NCBI RefSeq assembly: GCF_030160455.1
Contig: NZ_BSOJ01000012.1
Span: 186,001-250,000 of the forward strand
Reading direction: 5' to 3'
From: Limnobacter litoralis
GTDB taxonomy: Bacteria > Pseudomonadota > Gammaproteobacteria > Burkholderiales > Burkholderiaceae_B
DNA: 64,000 bases
Positions 29,237 through 36,174 of the stretch are shown here, in pieces. Position numbers and translations under genes: made by a program. Numbering within the stretch: position 1 is the stretch's first letter; every line of letters begins with the position of its first letter. The notes beneath the pieces were generated by a model. That model was given only the letters and a program-made list of their open reading frames with translations, made no database searches and had not been told where the DNA came from.

Positions 29237-30271
29237 ATGAAGACAGCAGTAAAAATGGGGGTGTTGACTCTGGCCTTGGCCAGCGGACCAGTCATGGCCA
29301 AGCAAGCCGTATGTGTGTACGACCTGCTCGGCACCACAGGCGACATTTACAACATGGCCAAAGACTGGGCATTGCCCGCCAAGGGTTGGGGGGCTGACGT
29401 TGAATTGGTCGGTTACACCGACGAACGGGTGGCCACTCAGGACTTCATCACTGGGAAGTGTGATGCGCTCATGGCCACTGGTTTCCGGACGCGCCAATTC
29501 AACCCCGTGGCCGCTTCAATTGACTCATTGGGTGCCTCTTCGGTCGTGAAAGACAACAAAGTGGACATCAATGCCAGTTACGAGGTTGTTCATCGGACCA
29601 TTCAGGTGTTTTCCTCTTCCGCCGCGGGCAAGCTGATGAAACGGGGCGATTATGAGGTTGCAGGCATCATTCCTTTCGGAACGGCTTTTCCGATTGTGAA
29701 TGACCGCAACATCAAAACGGTGGAAGGTCTGGCTGGGAAAAAGATTGCCGCATTCGATTACGACAAGGCCCAAGCCGTCATGATCCAAAAAATCGGCGCT
29801 CAGCCGGTGTCTGCCGACATCACCAACTTCGCGGCCAAGTTCAACAACGGTTCCGTGGACATGATTGCTGCACCTGCGCTGGCTTACAAGCCGCTTGAAC
29901 TGTATCGGGGCATCGGCACCAAGGGTGCAATCAACCGCTTTCCAATTCTGATTCTCACCTATCAGATGATTGTTCGCGATTCCAAATTTCCAGCCGGCTT
30001 TGCTGAAAAGTCCAGAACTTACTGGCTGGGACAATTTGGTCGAGCCCGCGATCTGATCAAGAAGGCCGAGGCAGAAATTCCAGCCGGAACCTGGAGCGAT
30101 CTCACCCCAGAGAACATGCTCAAGTACACCGTCATGTTGCGGGAATCGCGAGAAGACATCGCCAACCAGGGGATCTACAACAAAACGGGTTTGCGGATCA
30201 TGAAGAAGATTCGTTGTGGCGTAAACCCCGCCAGCGCGGAATGCGCCACCAACTCGGAAACCTGGCAGTAA
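29237..30271 (+). CDS. AdeT-like periplasmic solute-binding protein
   Basis: Secreted protein of 344 residues with signal peptide ending GPVMA and mature start KQAVCVYDLLGTTGD. It resembles the putative solute-binding family that includes Acinetobacter AdeT, which is distantly related to TRAP binding proteins; YTDERVATQDFITGKCDA and a pair of C-terminal cysteines (RCG, ECA) are visible. AdeT was once linked to aminoglycoside efflux, but nothing here supports resistance. As third gene of the operon, 21 bp after the fusion enzyme, it more likely binds the substrate or a product. No membrane transporter is adjacent. Confidence 0.75.
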   Translation: MKTAVKMGVLTLALASGPVMAKQAVCVYDLLGTTGDIYNMAKDWALPAKGWGADVELVGYTDERVATQDFITGKCDALMATGFRTRQFNPVAASIDSLGASSVVKDNKVDINASYEVVHRTIQVFSSSAAGKLMKRGDYEVAGIIPFGTAFPIVNDRNIKTVEGLAGKKIAAFDYDKAQAVMIQKIGAQPVSADITNFAAKFNNGSVDMIAAPALAYKPLELYRGIGTKGAINRFPILILTYQMIVRDSKFPAGFAEKSRTYWLGQFGRARDLIKKAEAEIPAGTWSDLTPENMLKYTVMLRESREDIANQGIYNKTGLRIMKKIRCGVNPASAECATNSETWQ

Positions 30272-30279
30272 AATCGGGC

Positions 30280-30310
30280 AGTGAAAACCGGTGTGTTACC
30301 GGTTTTCACT
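30280..30310. terminator. 12-bp hairpin between convergent adeT-like and dctP genes
   Basis: AGTGAAAACCGG (30280-30291), a seven-base loop and CCGGTTTTCACT (30299-30310) pair perfectly. No long T-run follows on either strand. The right arm encodes the last codons of dctP and its stop codon lies in the loop. Termination or 3'-end protection of both transcripts is inferred. Confidence 0.7.
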
Positions 30311-31303
30311 CAATGATTTGATTTGCTCAATCAAATTGCGGTCAATGCGACCTTCCATCTTGACTTGAACCGGTGCCAGGGCTTTACGCCAAGTCTCACG
30401 TTCCTGAGGGGTCAGATCGACCACTTGAACACCCGGTGATTTTCGGATGGCGTCCAGCGCTGCCTTGTTCAGTTTGGCGGCTTCGTCGTTGTTTTTCTGG
30501 GTTGCATCCGCAATGCATTGTTCCAGAATGACGCGCAGGTCCCCTGGCAGGCTCGTCCAGAATTTCTTGTTGACGATCACCGCGTAACCCAGATAACCAT
30601 GGTTGGTGACTGCCACGTATTTCTGTACTTCCTGCATTCGCTGGGTGTAAAAGTTGGAAGGGGGGTTTTCAGTGCCGTCCACCAGCCCACTTTGCAGCGC
30701 CGGGTAAACATCCGAAAACGCCAGAGGCACCGAAATGGCGCCCAGTTCGTTCATTTGGGCTTCCAGCGTTCTGGAAGGCTGAATGCGCATCCGCTTGTTT
30801 TTAAGGTCTGAAGGCAGGCGAAGTGGGCTGTTGCTGCTCATGACCTTAAAACCATTGTCCCAGAATGCAAGACCCAGTATGCCGCGAGACGACAGTTGAT
30901 CCAGCAGGGCATGACCAATTTCACCTTGGGTGACCTCGTGGAGCACTTTCTCGCTTGGGAAGATGTAGGGCAGATCGAAAACCTCGTAATCTTTCAATCC
31001 CAACTGCCCGAACTTGGCCAGCGAGGGTGCCAGCATTTGCACTGCACCCAGTTGCAAGGCTTCAAGCTCATCTTTGTCTTTGTACAGCGAGGCGTTGGGG
31101 TAAATATCGACGCGAACTCGTCCTTTGGTTCGCATTTCTGCCAATCGCTTGAATTCGAGTGCGGCAATTCCTTTGGGTGTGTTTGGAGCCACCACATGGC
31201 TGAACTTGATCACGATTGGGGCAGCTTGTGCGAGGCTGGTGGCCAGCACACTGACAACGAGAACCAAAATGGTCTTGACCAAAGACCTTCCAGGGCAAAC
31301 CAT
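30296..31303 (-). CDS. dctP: TRAP-type solute-binding protein, DctP family
   Basis: Periplasmic binding protein of 335 residues, the substrate-capture subunit of TRAP transporters for C4-dicarboxylates and similar acids. The ATG at 31303 has GGAAG upstream and gives a proper signal peptide (VLVVSVLATSLAQA). The mature part begins IVIKFSHVVAPNTPKG and contains MRIQPSRTLEAQMNELGA, GLVDGTENPP and FYTQRMQEVQKY, all typical of DctP. A start 105 bp further upstream would remove the signal peptide from the N terminus and is rejected. The membrane subunits DctQ and DctM are absent from the neighbourhood. Confidence 0.92.
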   Translation of the reverse strand: MVCPGRSLVKTILVLVVSVLATSLAQAAPIVIKFSHVVAPNTPKGIAALEFKRLAEMRTKGRVRVDIYPNASLYKDKDELEALQLGAVQMLAPSLAKFGQLGLKDYEVFDLPYIFPSEKVLHEVTQGEIGHALLDQLSSRGILGLAFWDNGFKVMSSNSPLRLPSDLKNKRMRIQPSRTLEAQMNELGAISVPLAFSDVYPALQSGLVDGTENPPSNFYTQRMQEVQKYVAVTNHGYLGYAVIVNKKFWTSLPGDLRVILEQCIADATQKNNDEAAKLNKAALDAIRKSPGVQVVDLTPQERETWRKALAPVQVKMEGRIDRNLIEQIKSLSENR

Positions 31304-31360
31304 AAATACATCTTCCAATTTCAAGGGCAAGAGCTTAAAACTTACGCGAGCGCCGTGTTT

Positions 31361-31373
31361 CCCACATTGTGGG
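31361..31373. promoter_or_regulatory. Palindrome in the dctP/dctS intergenic region, possible operator
   Basis: CCCACATTGTGGG, two six-base arms around a central T, lies in the 119-bp gap between the divergent binding-protein and sensor-kinase genes. A response-regulator site is a reasonable guess; a second related sequence, CCACATCCAGTGTG, follows at 31377-31390. Confidence 0.4.
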
Positions 31374-31422
31374 TTTCCACATCCAGTGTGTTGGGGTTTG
31401 AAATTCATGGCAAGATTTCAGC

Positions 31423-33405
31423 ATGATCCAGTTCAACTACCACCACCCCACACTCAAGAAAATACAGCGCCGCCAGGCCGTTCGGTTCGGCGTGCCTGCA
31501 CTTGTTTTTGTACTCCTGATGGGGCTGCTCGTGGCTGCTGTCTATTACGCGCAGCAAGACGAACGCGAGGGCAACCAGGCCAAGTTGATTGCAGACACTC
31601 TGTGGGCCAGGCAAAACATCCAGTTTCAAATGGAAAGCCTCACCACACCACTGCATGCATTGGCCAATGATTCGCTGATCTATTATTCCAGCAAACTGCC
31701 CCTTGGAGTCAGTCAGCTCATCAAAAGTTCAGGCGAACTGATCGCCGTCTTCAAAGACAAAGATCTTGAAACGGTCAGTTACAACCAGAACCAGCTCAAA
31801 GACGTTGACCTGCAGCCCATCGTCAATCAGATCAAAACTGAAGTCGACCAACGCGTCGATTCACGTTTGGGCGGATTTATTGGTCCCTTTGTCCGACATG
31901 GCCGCCCCTACATTGCCTCGGTGGGCATCGGCTTGCACGGCAGCTCGGTGATTGTCGGCATCATTGATCTGGGTCTACTGCTCGACAAAGAATTGCCCTG
32001 GTGGTTCGCACAAGACAATGAAGTAGAGCTTCTGGATGCCGGGGGGTCTACGCTGGTTCGGCAGGTGAAGGGCAAGTCCGGGCTCGGCATTTATGTGCAC
32101 ACCACCTCGCTGGATCTTGGTGGTTTGCCTTTTCAGTTGCGGGTCAACAGTGGCAGTGAGGGTCCAAAGCTGTTCAACTATGGTATCACCGCAGCGTTGG
32201 CATTTCTGCTGGTGTTGTTGGCGATCAGCTTTTTCATGCTTTGGCGAGACTCCCGAAAACGCCTGCAAATTGAGGCCAGTCTCGAAGAAGAACGACAGTT
32301 CCGCCAATCCATGCAAGACTCCATGGCGGTCGGTCTGCGGGTGTGGGGGCTGGACGGCGTCATTCGGTATGTCAATCCGGCGTTTTGTAAAATGGTGGGT
32401 TATGCGCCCGAGGAATTGATTGATCGTCCTCAACCTTTGCCGTATTGGCCGGTCAACAACACCGAGAGTTACCGTCAGCTTGTCGAGCGGGTCATGGCAG
32501 GCAATGCACCACCAGAAGGGTTTGAAACGGTCTATCACCACAAAGACGGCCGCCTGATTGATGTGCTGATTGTAGAGGCTCCCTTAAAGGACACACATGG
32601 CAACCAAGTGGGTTGGATGAGCTCTGTGATTGACATCACAGATCGCAAAAAATCGGAAGCACTAGTCGCCGAGCAGCGCGAAAAGCTGCAGGCAGCGTCC
32701 CGGTTTGCGCTTGTGGGCGAAGTGGCATCCAACATTGCCCATGAATTGAACCAACCCCTGGCCACCATGGTGTCCTTTGCCCAGGCAGGCATGAATCTAA
32801 GTCAGCGGGGTGGCAACGTTGAAATGTATGTTCAGTTGTTCGAAAAGCTGAGGGACCAAGCTCAACGCGCGGGTCGAGTGGTCGGTTCTGTGCAGAACCT
32901 GGTCCGAAAACGCAAACCCATGCGTGAGCAGGTTCGTCTGGGCGATATCATTGAATCTGTTCGGTTCAGCGTCAATTCACTGGCGGTCAAATACCGCGTG
33001 AATCTGCATTTTGATTTGGGTGATCCTGCACTTGTTCTTTCGATTGATCGAATCATGGTGGAGCAGGCTTTGGTCAATCTGGTCAAGAATGCATCCGAGG
33101 CTTTTACGGCCTCTCAGAGAATTCGGAACGTCTGGGTTTTGGCGCGGGTCCGAGAGGGTTGTTTCGAGTTGGCTGTCCGCGATGACGGACCAGGGTTCAG
33201 CTTGAACAACACTGAGCGAATGTTTGAAGCATTGGTGTCAACCAAGCCAGACGGGCTTGGCTTGGGGCTCAGTCTATGCCGTTCCGTGGCCGAGGCGCAC
33301 GGCGGGCGTCTGAAGGCCGAGCCAGTTCCCACCGGTGGAACATGCTTCACCATGGATTTGCCGATGGCACTTATAGAGAAGGTTGAGCTAGTGGATGTCC
33401 GATAG
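31423..33405 (+). CDS. dctS: DctS-like sensor histidine kinase
   Basis: Membrane sensor kinase of 660 residues: helix near 22-45, a periplasmic sensor domain to about 250, a second helix (ALAFLLVLLAISFFMLW), a PAS domain with YVNPAFCKMVGYAPEEL, then a HisKA/HATPase core with the phosphorylated His440 in NIAHELNQPLATM, the N box LVKNASEAF and DDGPGF. The architecture matches DctS of Rhodobacter, which with DctR controls TRAP dicarboxylate uptake. The divergent dctP gene supports this. It overlaps the regulator gene by 11 bp. Confidence 0.88.
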   Translation: MIQFNYHHPTLKKIQRRQAVRFGVPALVFVLLMGLLVAAVYYAQQDEREGNQAKLIADTLWARQNIQFQMESLTTPLHALANDSLIYYSSKLPLGVSQLIKSSGELIAVFKDKDLETVSYNQNQLKDVDLQPIVNQIKTEVDQRVDSRLGGFIGPFVRHGRPYIASVGIGLHGSSVIVGIIDLGLLLDKELPWWFAQDNEVELLDAGGSTLVRQVKGKSGLGIYVHTTSLDLGGLPFQLRVNSGSEGPKLFNYGITAALAFLLVLLAISFFMLWRDSRKRLQIEASLEEERQFRQSMQDSMAVGLRVWGLDGVIRYVNPAFCKMVGYAPEELIDRPQPLPYWPVNNTESYRQLVERVMAGNAPPEGFETVYHHKDGRLIDVLIVEAPLKDTHGNQVGWMSSVIDITDRKKSEALVAEQREKLQAASRFALVGEVASNIAHELNQPLATMVSFAQAGMNLSQRGGNVEMYVQLFEKLRDQAQRAGRVVGSVQNLVRKRKPMREQVRLGDIIESVRFSVNSLAVKYRVNLHFDLGDPALVLSIDRIMVEQALVNLVKNASEAFTASQRIRNVWVLARVREGCFELAVRDDGPGFSLNNTERMFEALVSTKPDGLGLGLSLCRSVAEAHGGRLKAEPVPTGGTCFTMDLPMALIEKVELVDVR

Positions 33406-34066
33406 AGCGCAAGACCCCTTGTTACTGGTGCTTGATGACGATCACGATCTTCGTGAGGGTTTGACCTGGATGTTTGAAACCTCGGACATTCACGTCAAAG
33501 GCTACGGCAATTTTCAGGCATTCAGCGCCGATCTCGATTCAGTTTTTCAGTCGGGCAAAGAATTGTGCTTGTTGCTGGACCTTCGCATGCCCGACATGTC
33601 AGGACTGGAAGTGTTCCGGTGGCTGAAAAACCAGGGATACAGTCTTGACAGAATGCCTGTGATTTTCTTGACCGGTCACGGTGACATTTCTACCGCCGTC
33701 GAGGCGGTAAAAGACGGCGCGTTCGATTTTTACGAAAAACCCACCACCGATGAACGGCTGATTGAACGGGTTCGCGAGGCTTTGAGAAAGTCTCGGGAGT
33801 TTCTGGACAATCAATCTGTGTTGAAGCAGTGGTCAGATCGAATCAACAAACTCTCTCCGCGAGAACGTCAGGTCATGCTGTATGTCGCCAAAGGCAAGCT
33901 CAACAAAGTGATCGCCGCTGAACTCGATATTTCCATGCGCACAGTCGAAGTGCACCGTGCCAATGTTTTTGACAAATTGAAAGTTCGTTCAGCCGCCGAA
34001 TTGGCCACATTGCTCAGCAAGCTGGGTGATCTGTTTGGTTTTGATCACTCGGATGGACTGGAATAA
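33395..34066 (+). CDS. dctR: DctR/FixJ-like response regulator
   Basis: Two-domain regulator of 223 residues. The receiver has the acidic pocket LDDDHD, phospho-acceptor Asp62 in LLLDLRMPD, Thr93 and Lys115. The output domain is a LuxR/NarL-type helix-turn-helix with LSPRERQVMLYVAKG and ISMRTVEVHRANVFDKL. It shares the operon with the kinase and probably activates the divergent dctP. Its last 22 bp overlap the end of the convergent OmpA-like gene. Confidence 0.92.
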   Translation: MSDRAQDPLLLVLDDDHDLREGLTWMFETSDIHVKGYGNFQAFSADLDSVFQSGKELCLLLDLRMPDMSGLEVFRWLKNQGYSLDRMPVIFLTGHGDISTAVEAVKDGAFDFYEKPTTDERLIERVREALRKSREFLDNQSVLKQWSDRINKLSPRERQVMLYVAKGKLNKVIAAELDISMRTVEVHRANVFDKLKVRSAAELATLLSKLGDLFGFDHSDGLE

Positions 34067-34608
34067 ATTTCCACCACGCGCGGATTTTTCAGCGAGTGCT
34101 CAAGTACGGGCGACACCGTGGCCGGGCTTAATTCGAGTATCAGCACTTTGCGGGCCAAACGATCCTTTCGGAAGTAGTCTTTGATGGCTTGTAGCCGCTG
34201 GCTGGCCACCGCCAGATCGAATTCGCTGCTGCTTTCTTGCAGTGAGCTTGACCGAATTAAAAGCGGGCCCGTTTCTCGCGATTTCACCCTGTCGCTGAGT
34301 TGTTGCAGTTTGGGCAGGCAATCTGCTGGAATTTCGCTCGAACCGACATCGAAGTACACGAGCAGCTCCAGTTTGCGCCCCATGGTTTTGCTGTCGTTGA
34401 GGCTGTCGGCCGTCTTGTTGCTGCCCGCAAGTGACTTCACCAAACCTTCGTATAAATCCACGGAAAGTGGATTTCCACACTGCATGGCTGGGTCTTCAAG
34501 ATTGCTGATCCAGTCGCTTTTTGGGGTGGCTTCGAATGCCTCGGCCGCTTGCGATGAGTTCAGTCCCAATAGAGGTAAAAGGACAATCAGCAGGACGGCC
34601 CGAATCAA
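34045..34608 (-). CDS. Secreted protein with a degenerate OmpA-like domain
   Basis: 187-residue protein with signal peptide (VLLIVLLPLLGLNSSQA). The C-terminal half follows the OmpA plan: a VYFDVGSSEIPADCLPKLQQ strand-helix, then SEFDLAVASQRLQAIKDYF, equivalent to the Nxx LSxxRAxxV helix. The aspartate that contacts peptidoglycan in OmpA appears replaced by serine, so wall binding is doubtful. Start is a TTG with AAGGG seven bases upstream, three bases after the ClC stop, so it is probably cotranscribed with the channel gene. Function unknown. Confidence 0.65.
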   Translation of the reverse strand: MIRAVLLIVLLPLLGLNSSQAAEAFEATPKSDWISNLEDPAMQCGNPLSVDLYEGLVKSLAGSNKTADSLNDSKTMGRKLELLVYFDVGSSEIPADCLPKLQQLSDRVKSRETGPLLIRSSSLQESSSEFDLAVASQRLQAIKDYFRKDRLARKVLILELSPATVSPVLEHSLKNPRVVEIYSSPSE

Positions 34609-34611
34609 ATC

Positions 34612-36102
34612 CTAGCCCTTGTCAATTCTTGTTTCATTGACGGTCGGGGGGAGGCTCACCGGATCGATTTGCACAGCGTTTTCGGGGGTTTCTGCCTGCA
34701 CAGGCTCTTCCGATTGCACTGCCGTGGTCTCCTGTGGCTCTGGCTGGGCAAAGCTTAAGCGAATATTGTTGGCCAGCATGTGGTACACCGACGCGGGAAT
34801 AATGCGTCTGCTGACCTGTGTGGCGATGGCAGATACAAAAATCAGTGGCATGACCAATTCGTGGTTGTCCACCATTTCCAGCACAATCACGAAGGCTGTG
34901 ATCGGGCAGTGTGTGACTGCTGACATGACACCCACCATGGCCAGCATCATAAACGGCGCCGTGTCTTGGTGAATCAGATTGGCAAAGAAATGACCGAAAC
35001 CCGCACCGATCGACAGTGTAGGAGAAAACAGACCACCCGGCACGCCACTGACAAACGAAACCACTGTGGCCACCATTTTGGTCAGCCAGTAAGTGGCGGG
35101 CAGATCTTGACTTTCCTGCAGGGCCATTTTGGTGTCTTCATAGCCTGCGCCCATGACGTGGTGGCCAAATACCAGCGCCATTAGAGAGAGCACGATGCCG
35201 CAGGCACAGGCAAATCGGTAAGGGTGACGCTTTCGGTAATCGCCCCAAAAGCCACGATCAGACACCAACACCAACATGGAGCGGGCATACAGTCCACCGA
35301 TAATTCCTGTGCAAATCGCCAAAACCAGAATCGGAAACCATTCTTGACGCCAGTCGATTGTGGCGTTTGAGTAGCCGAAATAGGAATAATTGCCTTGAAT
35401 GGAAAGCGCAACGAGACCAGACAAGACCACCGCCATCAAAAGGCTGGAGGTGTGCTTGATCACGCGGCGGCTGCCCAGTTCTTCAAAGGCGAACATCAAT
35501 CCGCCCAGTGGCGTGTTAAAAGCGGCCGCAACGCCAGCTGCGCCGCCACAAATGATCAGAGAGCGCGTGTCGAATACCTTGGCAATTCCAGGCCAGCGTC
35601 TGCTGTAGGCCAGTAGCGTTGCTCCAATTTGAACCGTGGGCCCTTCACGGCCGGCGGCTGCACCGGCAGCCAGTACAAAAGGAGTCAGAATGAACTTGCC
35701 CAGCATGGAACGAGGCCCGAGCAGGTGCGTCATGATTCGGGGTTTGGGGTGCTTGATCACTTTGATGGCTTGCGGAATGCCGCTGCCCTCAGAACCCCAG
35801 AAGTAGTTTTTGACCAGCCACACCACCACCGGAAATACAATGGGGGGCAAAAGGAGTGCAAGGAAAGTGTGGTTGGCGTAGAACTCGTTGTTCCACTTGA
35901 TGGCCTTGTCGGCAAGCATGGCGAACGCCACAGCCACCATTCCCAAGAGTAGCGACAGTACATAGACCATCGACACAATGATACCCCGGTCGGCCAGAAA
36001 CCTTGAAAACCGGGCGCTTTGCTTGATCCATCTGCTGGGTGGTTTTAACAACACTTTGCCTGACTGCGATTGAAGCGATGAGCGAAGCGGTAATTGTCGC
36101 AC
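34612..36102 (-). CDS. ClC-family chloride channel or H+/Cl- antiporter
   Basis: Polytopic membrane protein carrying the ClC selectivity motifs GSGIPQ, GREGPTVQ and GVPGGLFSPTLSIGAG. The gating glutamate (GREGP) and an internal glutamate pair (FAFEELG) are both present, which favours proton-coupled chloride exchange over a pure channel. The C terminus is a Pro/Glu-rich tail. The frame is open to 36156, but that would start upstream of the helicase terminator; GTG at 36102 gives 496 residues, and GTG 36051 or TTG 36048 are further options. Confidence 0.9.
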   Translation of the reverse strand: MRQLPLRSSLQSQSGKVLLKPPSRWIKQSARFSRFLADRGIIVSMVYVLSLLLGMVAVAFAMLADKAIKWNNEFYANHTFLALLLPPIVFPVVVWLVKNYFWGSEGSGIPQAIKVIKHPKPRIMTHLLGPRSMLGKFILTPFVLAAGAAAGREGPTVQIGATLLAYSRRWPGIAKVFDTRSLIICGGAAGVAAAFNTPLGGLMFAFEELGSRRVIKHTSSLLMAVVLSGLVALSIQGNYSYFGYSNATIDWRQEWFPILVLAICTGIIGGLYARSMLVLVSDRGFWGDYRKRHPYRFACACGIVLSLMALVFGHHVMGAGYEDTKMALQESQDLPATYWLTKMVATVVSFVSGVPGGLFSPTLSIGAGFGHFFANLIHQDTAPFMMLAMVGVMSAVTHCPITAFVIVLEMVDNHELVMPLIFVSAIATQVSRRIIPASVYHMLANNIRLSFAQPEPQETTAVQSEEPVQAETPENAVQIDPVSLPPTVNETRIDKG

Positions 36103-36110
36103 GAAAATGA

Positions 36111-36139
36111 AAAAACCCGGTGTTTTAAACCGGGTTTTT
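36111..36139 (-). terminator. Terminator after the DEAD-box helicase gene
   Basis: AAAAACCCGG (36111-36120) pairs with CCGGGTTTTT (36130-36139) across a nine-base loop. On the minus strand the stem ends in five T residues, 36 bp after the helicase stop. Confidence 0.85.
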
Positions 36140-36174
36140 GACAAGAAAATGACCACCCCTGCGGGTGGGGAAGA

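Noticed and set aside
29237-30271. AdeT-like gene as an aminoglycoside-resistance determinant
   Set aside because: The protein is a secreted binding protein in a catabolic operon, with no efflux pump genes nearby.
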